From: an uncultured Ignavibacteriota bacterium
GTDB lineage: Bacteria; Bacteroidota; Ignavibacteria; UBA10030; UBA8401
Length of the DNA stretch: 64,000 bases
Assembly: GCA_903884005.1 (NCBI GenBank)
Contig: CAISDA010000088.1
Span: 123,101-187,100, forward strand
Direction: 5' to 3'
Of this stretch, positions 10,400 to 19,351 are shown piece by piece (the stretch's first letter is position 1; each line of letters opens with the position of its first letter). The notes beneath the pieces are model-generated. The model ran no database searches. It saw nothing but the letters and a program-made list of their open reading frames with translations, and was not told the origin of the DNA. The translations under genes and the position numbers were made by a program.

Positions 10400-11284
10400 C
10401 TAGATGTTGGCATTCATCATTCTGACGAATTCGATATTATCGTCGAAAGACTTCCTCAATTTTTCGGAGAACTCCGCAAACGTGATCGCACGCAGCGCCG
10501 TATGTTCCGCTGTCAGGAGCTGCCAACTTTCATCGGATTCGATGATGACATTGGTGGGCGCTCCCTCGATGCCGTACCCCCAGAGCTGCGAGAACAGATC
10601 GGCCACGCGCACGATCGCAACAAGCGTCTGGTCCATCGGCGCAAATTTCGGCGTATGATGGAAACGAATGATCTCTGCAAGATTCACCGGCAGCCGCCAT
10701 CGTTCGGCGAGCAACCCTCCCGCTTCGCTATGGTTGATGCCGAAGATTTCTTCCTCTGCGATCGTGTCAACATATAATTTTTCCTTGACCAGGAGCTCAA
10801 CGGCGCCATAGTCGTCGGGGCTCAGCTCCATCAGCACGAGCTTTCCGAAATCGTGGAGCAATCCGCCGACGAATTCCTTGCCAGCCGTACGGAAATAATA
10901 TTTCGTCGCGATCGTTCGGGCGATCGAGGCCGTCGTGACGGAATGTTTCCAGAATCGGGCGAAGGCTTCGCGGTTGGCCAGCTTGGGCGACGACATTTTG
11001 TTGGCCAGCAGGAACGTGATCATCAAGCGGCCCACTTCTGCAACGCCGAGCAGGCTCACTGCATTCTGCACTGTCGAGACGCGCGAGCGCAATCCGTAGA
11101 ACGACGAGTTGATAGCGCGAAGGAGTTTCGTCGTCAGAATGACATCGAGTTCGATCAACCGGGCGACCTTTTCGATTGAGATGTTCTCATCATCGATCGC
11201 CGCCAAGATATCCGTGGTAGCCACTGGAAATGATACAAGGTCTTTGACCTTTTGAATTTCTTCGCGAATATTTTTTGTTGGCAT
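10400..11284 (-). CDS. HDOD-domain signalling protein
   Basis: HDOD proteins are HD-fold regulators often tied to chemotaxis, motility or c-di-GMP signalling. The 294 residues contain the domain nearly throughout: LVSFPVATTDILAAIDDEN, VARLIELDVILTTKLLRAINS, SSFYGLRSRVSTVQNAVSLLG, GGLLHDFGKLVL and GINHSEAGGLLAERWRLP. Met at 11284 is preferred over the ATG at 11299 because GGAAGG lies 7 nt before it, within the longer version. It starts 4 bases after the flhG stop and is the last gene of the flagellar transcript, which suggests a role in flagellar or motility control. Enzymatic activity is not expected for HDOD. Confidence 0.88.
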   Translation of the reverse strand: MPTKNIREEIQKVKDLVSFPVATTDILAAIDDENISIEKVARLIELDVILTTKLLRAINSSFYGLRSRVSTVQNAVSLLGVAEVGRLMITFLLANKMSSPKLANREAFARFWKHSVTTASIARTIATKYYFRTAGKEFVGGLLHDFGKLVLMELSPDDYGAVELLVKEKLYVDTIAEEEIFGINHSEAGGLLAERWRLPVNLAEIIRFHHTPKFAPMDQTLVAIVRVADLFSQLWGYGIEGAPTNVIIESDESWQLLTAEHTALRAITFAEFSEKLRKSFDDNIEFVRMMNANI

Positions 11285-11288
11285 AATC

Positions 11289-12113
11289 TTACCTTCCATT
11301 AGCGATCAATTTATGAGCGATTGCGCGGAGTGAAAGCGCGGCCGATGAGTGCGGCGCATTCACAACGACCGGCGTTTGTGCACAGACAGATTTACTGATT
11401 GCTGCATCGTATAAAATAAATCCCAATAATTCAATTTTTTCGTGGAGAAAATGCTGTATCACCGATTCGAGATTCCGGAATGTCGCCTCCGCTTCGCGGG
11501 GGGTTTTTGCCATATTCACCACGAGCCGGAGCGCCGGCATCGCGCCCTTGGCCGCATGCTGGACCAGTTTCACCATCGCATAGGCGTCCATCACTGCCGT
11601 CGGTTCGGGAGTGGTGATGATGACGAGATCGGTCGAGTGCACCGCAAAGAACAGTATCTCATCGGTCAATCCCGCCGATGTGTCGATGAGCACAAAATCG
11701 TTCGGCGGTTCCGATTCGTAGATCGAGTCCAGCAGACGCTGCTGTGTCGCTGCATTCAAGGTCGGATAATCGTATTTGCCCGAATCGCCCGCCAAGACTT
11801 TCAATCCATTGTAGGATGCGGTGAGCGCATCGCTCACACCGATTTCGTTCCGCACGACGTGGCTCAGGCGGTATTTCGGCGACAGGCCCAGTATCATTTC
11901 CGCGTTGCCGAGATTAACATCTGCATCCACAAGCACGACACTCTTGCGCATCCCGGAGAGGATGATGCCGAGGTTCGATGCGATATTCGTCTTTCCCACG
12001 CCCCCTTTGCCCGAGGTAATCACAATGGTCCGGGGCTGCACGGCGTTCGCCGGCGCGCTGCGTCCCATTAATTGTGCCGCCATCTCGCGGAGGCTGTTTG
12101 CCTGATCACGCAT
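11289..12113 (-). CDS. flhG: Flagellar number regulator FlhG (MinD/ParA-like ATPase)
   Basis: FlhG controls flagellar number and placement with FlhF. The 274 residues begin with DQANSLREMA, the short N-terminal motif that stimulates FlhF GTPase activity. Next come the deviant Walker A GKGGVGKTNIASNLG, VVLVDADVNLGNAE and DFVLIDTSAGL, as in the MinD family. The C-terminal part is helical, as needed for membrane association. It overlaps the flhF stop by 8 nt, the usual gene order. Chromosome-partition ParA is excluded by the N-terminal motif and the context. Confidence 0.93.
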   Translation of the reverse strand: MRDQANSLREMAAQLMGRSAPANAVQPRTIVITSGKGGVGKTNIASNLGIILSGMRKSVVLVDADVNLGNAEMILGLSPKYRLSHVVRNEIGVSDALTASYNGLKVLAGDSGKYDYPTLNAATQQRLLDSIYESEPPNDFVLIDTSAGLTDEILFFAVHSTDLVIITTPEPTAVMDAYAMVKLVQHAAKGAMPALRLVVNMAKTPREAEATFRNLESVIQHFLHEKIELLGFILYDAAISKSVCAQTPVVVNAPHSSAALSLRAIAHKLIANGR

Positions 12114-13329
12114 CGGCCAGGGCTCCGTTGAAGATCATGTGGGCGATGGCGGCATTATCCGCCGGTTGAATATCATCCGGCACCTGCTGCCCCATCGTCA
12201 AGTACGAGATGGGGATCGGATGATCGACCACAAGATTCACGATGTTGCCGTAGGCCGAGGCTTCATCCAATTTACTAAAAATAATCCTATTGGGCGAGAG
12301 GGACGAAAATCGCTTCATCACATCGCGCATGGTGCGCAGGCTGGCTGTTGCGCTCAAGACGAGATGCACTTCGTCGGGATTTGCCGCGGCCAGAATTTTT
12401 TCGAGCTGGGCAATTTCTTTCGGATTGCGCTGGTTGCGCCCGGCTGTATCGACGAAAATGACGTCCTTGCCCGAAAATTTTTTCAGCAGCAGGGGCATAT
12501 CCTTCGGCTTATAGGCGACGTCCATGTCGATCGATGCGATGGTCGCAAAGGTCTGCAGCTGGTCGATCGCCGCGATGCGGAACGTGTCGGCGGAAATGAG
12601 CGCCACCTTCATTTTTTTGACGAGCGAAAAGATCGCCGACAATTTGGCGATGGTGGTGGTTTTGCCCACTCCTGTCGGCCCGACAAACGCGATGATCTTC
12701 GACCGTTTGCGCAGCGGTTTCGATTCTCCGACAACGGGAATGAGGTCCGCGAGCGATTTCACCGAACGGTCGTAAATTTGTGTGGCGCTGAACCCCTGCG
12801 ATGCATTCATCATCGGCAGAATGATGTTCATCGCGATCTTCTCCGTGATCTCCTGCGAGACGAGCGCCGAATATACTTTTTTATACGAGGCGGGCAGCGC
12901 CTGCCCCTTGCCTGCGGATATTTCTTCGCGCAGGTCGTTGAACGAACGTTTCAGATCGTCGAGTTCATTCTGCCATGCGGCCGACAACGGCGCATGCTCG
13001 GCCGCGGCGGCTGCTGTGATCCGCTGATCGCGGGCGGCGGCACGCTCCTGCCCGAAGCGTTCGCTCAACTGCTGGAGAGCGGCCAGCGGAGATTCTTCTG
13101 GCCCACCGGCACTCTCGCGAGCGGACTCGGTGCGCTTCGCGGCGGCGGCGTGCGTAAACTCGTCGTCCACCGCACCGGTGATCTCGTATTGCGCCCTTCC
13201 TTTGACGTTAAAGACTCCGCTGACGGGAACGGTCCGGGTATTGAGAAGAATCGCATTCTCTCCCAATTCTTTTTTCATTTTTTCCGTTGCTTCTTTTAAT
13301 GTCGGCGCGACGAATTTTTTAATTTTCAT
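12106..13329 (-). CDS. flhF: Flagellar biosynthesis GTPase FlhF
   Basis: This SRP-type GTPase directs the site of flagellum assembly. The 407 residues show a basic N-terminal domain (MKIKKFVAPTLKEATEKMK), an Ala/Glu-rich middle, and the NG domain with P-loop GPTGVGKTTTIAKL at about 217-230, DTFRIAAIDQL, DTAGRNQRNPKE and FSKLDEASAYG. These are the standard SRP GTPase motifs G1-G4. It lies between flhA (105 bases upstream) and flhG (8-nt overlap). Confidence 0.95.
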   Translation of the reverse strand: MKIKKFVAPTLKEATEKMKKELGENAILLNTRTVPVSGVFNVKGRAQYEITGAVDDEFTHAAAAKRTESARESAGGPEESPLAALQQLSERFGQERAAARDQRITAAAAAEHAPLSAAWQNELDDLKRSFNDLREEISAGKGQALPASYKKVYSALVSQEITEKIAMNIILPMMNASQGFSATQIYDRSVKSLADLIPVVGESKPLRKRSKIIAFVGPTGVGKTTTIAKLSAIFSLVKKMKVALISADTFRIAAIDQLQTFATIASIDMDVAYKPKDMPLLLKKFSGKDVIFVDTAGRNQRNPKEIAQLEKILAAANPDEVHLVLSATASLRTMRDVMKRFSSLSPNRIIFSKLDEASAYGNIVNLVVDHPIPISYLTMGQQVPDDIQPADNAAIAHMIFNGALADA

Positions 13330-13434
13330 GATCCTGTGTTTTTTCCCGCCAGGGCAAGCTGTCCAGAGAACGTAATGAAAATAGTGTACGAAAAAAATTC
13401 TACTAGTCCAATAACTATTGCATAGTGACCCGCT

Positions 13435-15546
13435 CTACGCTTGGAGCAATTCAACCTGGCTGATAAATTCGATCTCCGTTTCCGGAGGCAGTTCGGTGAA
13501 CGAGAGTATGATCAATGTCGGAAATGCCGTATGCAGAAGCCTGTATAAATACGGCCGGACGGTCGCCGCCACCAGCAGCAGGGGCTGATACCCGTAGCTG
13601 AGCGACTGTTCGATCGCCGTCGCAAGACTATGGTGTATGGTCTGAATGACCGTCGGCGGCAGTCCGAGTGTCGAACCGATATCCCGGTTTTTTTTCAGCG
13701 AATCGGTGACAAGTTCCTCGAAATCCGGATCGATCGAAATGGCATGGATCACGCCGTTGGCGTCCTGATACATCCGCGCAATCGTATCCGAGAGCGAATG
13801 GCGCACATATTCCGTCAGCACATCCACGTTTTTCGTGACGCGGGCATAATCCACCAGCGATTCCACGATCGAGACCAGGTCGCGGATGGGGATCCCTTCG
13901 CGCAAGAGGTTTTGCAGCACTTTCTGCACCGAGCCGATCGGGAGCAGGTCGCCGGTCAATTCGTCGACAACCGCAGGATACTCCTTCTTTAAGTTTTCGA
14001 GGAGCGTTTTCACGTCCTGTCGCCCCAGGATCTTATCGGCATTTTTCTTCAGCTCCTCCTGCAGATGCGTGGCAAGCACCGCGGCGGATTCCACGACCGT
14101 ATAGCCCTGGATTTCGGCACGCTCGCGTTCAACGAGCGTCACCCACACCGCCGGCTGATGAAACGCGGGATCCTTCGTTTGAATGCCGTCGAGGGCGCCG
14201 TTGGCCATGCCGGAATTCATCGCCAGGAAAAGGTCGGGATATAATTCGTCCGTGGAAAGTACATTGCCCCGGATCTTGATGACATATTGGTTCGGCGCGA
14301 GCTGCAGGTTATCACGGACGCGTATCGGCGGAACGAGAATCCCCAGCTCGAGCGCGAGCTGTTTGCGTATGTTCGTGATGCGCCGGAACAGATCGCCTCC
14401 CTGCGATTCATCGACGAGGGGAATGAGTCCGTATCCGATCTCGAGCTCCAGCGGATCGACCTGCAGATATTTTTCTACTTTTTCTTCCACCGGATCGGCT
14501 GCCGCGACGGGGGCCGGGAGATTCCGCTCATCATTCTCTTCATCCTGTTGTTTGTTCGTGAAGAAGCCGATGCCGCCCACCACCGACGAGAGCACAAGGA
14601 AGGGCACCGTGGGCATTCCGGGAACGATCGCAAACAGGAACAGCGCACCTGCCGTGATGAAGAGCACTTTGGGTTTGCCGAAAAGCTGCGCACCCAATTC
14701 CACGTTCAATGCACTGCCCGAACTGGAGCGGGTCACGACCATGCCGGAGGCCACCGAAATGATGAGCGCGGGAATCTGCGACACGAGTCCGTCGCCGATG
14801 GTGAGGAGCGTGTAGTTCGAGAGGGCATCGGTAAAGCTCATGTCGCGCTGCGCAACGCCAATGATGAATCCGCCGAGAATATTCACGACATTGATGATCA
14901 GGCCGGCGACAGCATCGCCTTTGACAAACTTGCTGGCGCCGTCCATCGCGCCGAAAAATTCCGCTTCACGGGCTATCGCTTCGCGCCGGTGCCGTGCAAT
15001 TTCCTCTGTGATCATGCCGGCATTCAAGTCGGCATCGATGGCCATCTGCTTGCCCGGCATCGCGTCCAGGGTGAACCGCGCCGCCACTTCCGAGATGCGT
15101 CCGGATCCCTTCACAATGACGACGAATTGGATGATCACCAGAATGATGAAGATGATGAATCCGACGACGTAATTCCCCCCGACAACGAAGGCGCCGAACG
15201 AACTGACGACATCGCCGGCAAATCCCTCGCCGAGAATGAGCCGCGTGGTCGCGACATTGAGGGCAAGGCGAAACAGCGTGAGGATCAGCAGCAGGCTGGG
15301 AAATACCGACAGATCGAGGGGCTTCGCCAAATACATGGACACCATCAGCAGAATGATGGCGATGGTGATATTCGTCGAGAGCAGAATGTCCAGTAAAAAC
15401 GTCGGAATCGGTATGATCATCACGGCGATGATCGCAATGATGCCGACCGCGAGGAAGACGTCGCCGTTTTTTCCGATCTTATGTAACAGTGATTCGTTCA
15501 TAGCAACTGTTTGTGTCTGTGTGCGTGCCGGCGGCGCCTCAACCAT
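13435..15546 (-). CDS. flhA: Flagellar export gate protein FlhA
   Basis: FlhA is the large gate subunit of the flagellar type III export machine. The 703 residues carry about eight N-terminal membrane helices, the FHIPEP-family stretch (RISEVAARFTLDAMPGKQMA, then DADLNAG) in the cytoplasmic loop, and a soluble C-terminal domain of about 350 residues that docks chaperone-substrate complexes. The ATG overlaps the flhB stop by 1 nt (TAATG). Met16 is an alternative start nearer the first conserved helix. Confidence 0.96.
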   Translation of the reverse strand: MVEAPPARTQTQTVAMNESLLHKIGKNGDVFLAVGIIAIIAVMIIPIPTFLLDILLSTNITIAIILLMVSMYLAKPLDLSVFPSLLLILTLFRLALNVATTRLILGEGFAGDVVSSFGAFVVGGNYVVGFIIFIILVIIQFVVIVKGSGRISEVAARFTLDAMPGKQMAIDADLNAGMITEEIARHRREAIAREAEFFGAMDGASKFVKGDAVAGLIINVVNILGGFIIGVAQRDMSFTDALSNYTLLTIGDGLVSQIPALIISVASGMVVTRSSSGSALNVELGAQLFGKPKVLFITAGALFLFAIVPGMPTVPFLVLSSVVGGIGFFTNKQQDEENDERNLPAPVAAADPVEEKVEKYLQVDPLELEIGYGLIPLVDESQGGDLFRRITNIRKQLALELGILVPPIRVRDNLQLAPNQYVIKIRGNVLSTDELYPDLFLAMNSGMANGALDGIQTKDPAFHQPAVWVTLVERERAEIQGYTVVESAAVLATHLQEELKKNADKILGRQDVKTLLENLKKEYPAVVDELTGDLLPIGSVQKVLQNLLREGIPIRDLVSIVESLVDYARVTKNVDVLTEYVRHSLSDTIARMYQDANGVIHAISIDPDFEELVTDSLKKNRDIGSTLGLPPTVIQTIHHSLATAIEQSLSYGYQPLLLVAATVRPYLYRLLHTAFPTLIILSFTELPPETEIEFISQVELLQA

Positions 15547-16619
15547 TATGCCCTGCGTGAGGCGTTCCGCATTTGATAGATGTACGCAAGAATTTCTGCA
15601 ACAGCTTTAAAGAGATGTTCCGAAATCTGTTCGCCGATTTCCACGCTCTTATAGAGCGCGCGGGCCAGCGGCCTGTCTTCCATGATGGGGATATTGTGTT
15701 CTTTGGCAATGTCCTTGATCTTCTGTGCAATGAGGTTCATGCCTTTGGCGACGACGATTGGCGCACCCATTTTGGCGGGATCGTACTGGAGCGCGACGGC
15801 ATAGTGCGTCGGGTTCGTGATGATGACATCCGCTTTCGGCACATTGGCCATCATCCGTTTGCGCGCTTGCTGCCGCTGCATGCTCCTGACGCGGCTTTTT
15901 GTCAGCGGATCGCCTTCGGCCTGCTTCCCTTCCTCTTTCACTTCCTCTTTCGTCATCTTCTGCTGCATGGTAAAATCGTATTTCTGAAATGCATAGTCGA
16001 ATATTGCGATGATGAGGAAGACGCCGCAGATCTTCAACCCGACGATGAAGGATGCCCGTGCGATGAAGCTCATGATCGCCGCCGGTTCGCTGTCCATCAG
16101 CTCCACCGATTGAACGATTAATTTTTCCATCGCTACATACGCGACAAAACTGACGATGGCTATTTTTGCCATCCCCTTCACCATTTCCACCATCGACCGC
16201 TTCGAGATCATGACCTTTGAAAGGCCCGTGATCGGATTAAGTTTCGAAAACTTCGGCTTCATCGGTTTCATGGTGAACATGAATCCGACCTGAGCAACGT
16301 TCGTGACGATCCCCAGCCCCATGAAGACGAGGAGCGTGGGCCCCAGGATCCCCGCCAGGAGCAGGACCCCGAGCGTGAAGTAATGGTGCACCGAGTCCAC
16401 GGTGAGCGTAATGGTGTGCGCGGACCTCAGCACATTCCTCGTCACATCGGCGATCTGCTGCATCATGCTCGTTCCGGTGATGGAGATCATCAGAAGGCCG
16501 AAGGTGAGCATGACCGCGGAATTGATCTCAACGCTCTTGACGACCTGACCCTTGTCCCTCGCATCACTCAGTTTCTTGCCCGAGGGGGCTTCGGTTTTTT
16601 CCGATCCGGAATCCGCCAT
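15546..16619 (-). CDS. flhB: Flagellar export switch protein FlhB
   Basis: FlhB switches export specificity from hook to filament substrates. The 357 residues have four membrane helices and the C-terminal cytoplasmic domain with the autocleavage motif NPTH at about 269-272 (VIITNPTHYAVALQYD). The N-terminus, EKTEAPSGKKLSDARDKGQV, is typical. The start overlaps the fliR stop by 1 nt (TAATG), and its own stop overlaps flhA likewise. FliK, its partner in hook-length sensing, is encoded upstream in the same block. Confidence 0.96.
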   Translation of the reverse strand: MADSGSEKTEAPSGKKLSDARDKGQVVKSVEINSAVMLTFGLLMISITGTSMMQQIADVTRNVLRSAHTITLTVDSVHHYFTLGVLLLAGILGPTLLVFMGLGIVTNVAQVGFMFTMKPMKPKFSKLNPITGLSKVMISKRSMVEMVKGMAKIAIVSFVAYVAMEKLIVQSVELMDSEPAAIMSFIARASFIVGLKICGVFLIIAIFDYAFQKYDFTMQQKMTKEEVKEEGKQAEGDPLTKSRVRSMQRQQARKRMMANVPKADVIITNPTHYAVALQYDPAKMGAPIVVAKGMNLIAQKIKDIAKEHNIPIMEDRPLARALYKSVEIGEQISEHLFKAVAEILAYIYQMRNASRRA

Positions 16620-17407
16620 TATGGTCTCATCAGTTGGAGCAGCGTGTAGGTTTCACCTTCGAACTGCTGAAGAATTTTTTTGATCATGAACACATACATG
16701 GGCACGGTGCCCGCCAGCATAAGCAGCCCTACCCCGACCTTCAGTCCCATGCTGAAGACGAAGACCTGCATCTGCGGAACGATGCGGGAGAGAATGCCGA
16801 GACCGATCGTCGCTAAAAATGTTGCCGCCATAACAGGAGCCGCGATCTTCACGGCGATCACGAAAATCGCCCCGGTCAAATGGACCACCGTTCGGATGAA
16901 CGGCGTACTCCAGAGTATGTCCGCCGACGTGAGCGGGATAATGTCGAAACTGCTCTTCAGCGCTTCGATCAGGAACAGGTGACCGTCCATGATGAGGAAC
17001 AGGAGCATGGCGATGATGTTCATCAATTGTGCGATCACCGCGACCTGTTCGTTCAATTCAGGATTGAAGATGTTTGCCATGGACAGTCCCATGTCCGTGG
17101 CGATCAGGTACCCGGCAAACTGGACGCCGCCCAGCACGATGGTGATCGCATAGCCGATGGCGATGCCGACGATCACTTCTTTCATAATATAGATGACCAG
17201 CGACCCGAGCGTCAGCGACGCGCTGACGTCCGTGAACGGCGACGCTCCGTGTGCCGTGAACAGGATGTACGACAGCAGTATCGCCAGGCCGATCTTTGTC
17301 GTGTTCGGGATGGACGGATGGCTCAGAAGCGGCGCAAAGCCGATCATCGTCATCACCCGCACAAAGATCAGGAACAGCACGGCAAATTGTGAGATGTACA
17401 AATTCAT
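16619..17407 (-). CDS. fliR: Flagellar export gate protein FliR
   Basis: FliR is an inner-membrane subunit of the FliPQR export gate. The 262 residues show six hydrophobic helices and family-like segments such as RVMTMIGFAPLLSHPSIPNT and GVQFAGYLIATDMGLSMANI. The start and stop each share one base with the neighbouring genes (TAATG on both sides), so translation is likely coupled. Confidence 0.94.
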   Translation of the reverse strand: MNLYISQFAVLFLIFVRVMTMIGFAPLLSHPSIPNTTKIGLAILLSYILFTAHGASPFTDVSASLTLGSLVIYIMKEVIVGIAIGYAITIVLGGVQFAGYLIATDMGLSMANIFNPELNEQVAVIAQLMNIIAMLLFLIMDGHLFLIEALKSSFDIIPLTSADILWSTPFIRTVVHLTGAIFVIAVKIAAPVMAATFLATIGLGILSRIVPQMQVFVFSMGLKVGVGLLMLAGTVPMYVFMIKKILQQFEGETYTLLQLMRP

Positions 17408-17676
17408 TATTTAATGATGCTCGGAATTTGAGTGAATATTTGAACGGTAAACGAGATCATGATGTCGAACATCCACGGCAGCATCAGGATCAGGACGACC
17501 GCCACAATAACCGCCTTGGGAACAAATGTGAGCGTCATTTCCTGGATCGACGTCGCCGCCTGGAAAATGGAGATGAGCAGCCCCACCACCATTGTCACGA
17601 TAAGGATCGGACCGGCGAGCAGGAAGACCGTGTAAAAGGTCTCGCGCAATAAATTGATGACGTACACTTCAGACAT
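17407..17676 (-). CDS. fliQ: Flagellar export gate protein FliQ
   Basis: This 89-residue protein with two membrane helices matches FliQ length and pattern: MSEVYVINLLRETFYTVFLL, then a loop with ISIFQAATSIQEMTLTFVPK, then the second helix. It joins FliP and FliR in the export gate. It sits 30 bases after the fliP stop and overlaps the fliR start by one base. Confidence 0.95.
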   Translation of the reverse strand: MSEVYVINLLRETFYTVFLLAGPILIVTMVVGLLISIFQAATSIQEMTLTFVPKAVIVAVVLILMLPWMFDIMISFTVQIFTQIPSIIK

Positions 17677-17706
17677 ACTCTGTTCTCTTTCAGTCAGGAT
17701 GATCGG

Positions 17707-18465
17707 TCAACCAAAACTCTGCATCAGCGACAGCACCAGCAAATTCCAGCCGTCGACCAGGATGAACAACAGGATCTTGAACGGCAGCGAGATCATCATC
17801 GGCGGCAGCATCATCATGCCCATGGCCATGAGAATGCTGCTGACCACGATGTCGATGATGAGAAACGGTATGAAGATCACGAAGCCGATGATGAAACCCG
17901 TCCGGATCTCGCTGATCGCATACGCGGGGACCAGCACGAGAGTCGGAATGTCGGCGCGCGAATTGGGCTTGTCGATATTGGACAGCTTCATGAACAATCC
18001 GAGATCCTGCTCGCGCGTCTGCCGAAACATGAACTGACGGATCGGTTCGATGCCCTTATCGTAGGCCAGCTGCTGCGAGAGTTTCCCGTTGAGGTACGGC
18101 TGCAACGCCTCGGTGTTCACTTTATTCCAGGTCGGCGCCATGATGAAGAACGTGAGAAACATGGAAAGCCCGATGATGATCTGGCTCGGCGGCATCTGCG
18201 CCGTGCCGAGCGCCTGCTTCAAAAAATGAAAGACAATGATGATGCGCGTGAATGCGGTGGTCATGATGAGCAGCGCGGGCGCAAGCGAGAGCACCGTCAT
18301 TAAGGCAAGGATCTGCAGGGTCACGGCGACATCCGAAGGATTGGATGATTTGCCGATGTCGACGGCGATCTTGGGAAGCGCGATCGGCTGCTGAATCGCA
18401 TACGCCGATCCCGTGACAGTAAATAGCGCGACCAGCAGCATGACAATGGGTAAGGCTTTTTTCAT
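17707..18465 (-). CDS. fliP: Flagellar export gate protein FliP
   Basis: FliP is the core subunit of the export gate. The 252 residues begin with a cleavable signal peptide ending GSAYA, then hydrophobic segments including ALLIMTTAFTRIIIVFHFLK and the C-terminal SLPFKILLFILVDGWNLLV, both hallmarks of FliP. The ATG overlaps the fliO stop by 4 nt (ATGA). Confidence 0.96.
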   Translation of the reverse strand: MKKALPIVMLLVALFTVTGSAYAIQQPIALPKIAVDIGKSSNPSDVAVTLQILALMTVLSLAPALLIMTTAFTRIIIVFHFLKQALGTAQMPPSQIIIGLSMFLTFFIMAPTWNKVNTEALQPYLNGKLSQQLAYDKGIEPIRQFMFRQTREQDLGLFMKLSNIDKPNSRADIPTLVLVPAYAISEIRTGFIIGFVIFIPFLIIDIVVSSILMAMGMMMLPPMMISLPFKILLFILVDGWNLLVLSLMQSFG

Positions 18466-18926
18466 AACGGTTTAACGGCTTTCTTTCGGGGCGCAGCGGT
18501 TGATGGTGTTTTTTTCACTGCGGCATCGGGAACAAGGACCGGCTCCGACGGCAGTTCGTTGTCACTGCGGGCGCTGCGCATGAACCGTTCCGCAAGCAGC
18601 CCGAAAAACGGTGCGGCCGCGCCTATCGGCTGCGATGCCGAAGGGGCACCGTCAGCACCGGCGGACTGGGGCGCATCGGAAAGCTGCGTCAGGAACGTGA
18701 TCGCGTGTTCTGCAACGCCGAGCAGCAGGACCTGTCCTCCGGCCTTCACCGCGTAGACGGCACGGCGGGGGCCCAAATGAAGGACGCCCGCAATTTCCAT
18801 GCTGATGCCTGCGCCCGCTGCAGGTTTAGAGAAGACCATGAATTTTTTAAGCACCCACATCGTGCCGACGATCAGGCCGACGATGAGCAGCAGCGAACCG
18901 AACATTTTCAACCAGATCCATTCCAT
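18462..18926 (-). CDS. fliO: Flagellar export accessory protein FliO
   Basis: FliO helps assemble the FliP ring. The 154 residues have one N-terminal membrane helix (FGSLLLIVGLIVGTMWVLKK) and a small cytoplasmic domain (LHLGPRRAVYAVKAGGQVLL, LLGVAEHAITFL), the FliO pattern. The C-terminal third is low-complexity, rich in Ala and Lys. The gene position between fliN and fliP supports the call. Confidence 0.9.
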   Translation of the reverse strand: MEWIWLKMFGSLLLIVGLIVGTMWVLKKFMVFSKPAAGAGISMEIAGVLHLGPRRAVYAVKAGGQVLLLGVAEHAITFLTQLSDAPQSAGADGAPSASQPIGAAAPFFGLLAERFMRSARSDNELPSEPVLVPDAAVKKTPSTAAPRKKAVKPL

Positions 18927-19348
18927 TATTTTTTTAATCCTTTAATGCGGTCGGCCGGATTGAGCATCGTGGTGATGCGAATGCCGAAATGCTTGTCGAT
19001 GACGACCACTTCGCCTTCGGCCATTTTTGTGCCATTGATCAGAATGTCGACCGGCTCGCTTGCCAGTTTGTCGAACTCAACGATCGATCCACGCTCAAGC
19101 TCAAGGATTTCCCGGATCATCATCATGCGCCGGCCGAGTTCGATCGAGATGCTCAGCGAAATATCGTGCAGCATGTCCAGCCTGCGGCCCATTTTTTCGG
19201 AGGACTGGTCGGGGGATTCCTGGACCGCGGCCAGGGGGTCCTCGGTCGAGGGCTGATCGAATGACTGAAATTCCATTTGCTTCAGCATTTCCTCTTCGAT
19301 CATTCGTTCTTCATCGGACATTCCGGTTTTTACTGCTTCGTCTGCCAT
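18926..19348 (-). CDS. fliN: Flagellar motor switch protein FliN
   Basis: FliN forms the lower C-ring of the motor switch with FliM. The 140 residues contain a variable acidic N-terminus and a C-terminal SpoA domain (ELERGSIVEFDKLASEPVDI, then GEVVVIDKHFGIRIT). It starts 3 bases after the fliM stop with a GAGG site inside the fliM end, and its stop overlaps the fliO start by one base. Confidence 0.94.
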   Translation of the reverse strand: MADEAVKTGMSDEERMIEEEMLKQMEFQSFDQPSTEDPLAAVQESPDQSSEKMGRRLDMLHDISLSISIELGRRMMMIREILELERGSIVEFDKLASEPVDILINGTKMAEGEVVVIDKHFGIRITTMLNPADRIKGLKK

Positions 19349-19351
19349 AAC

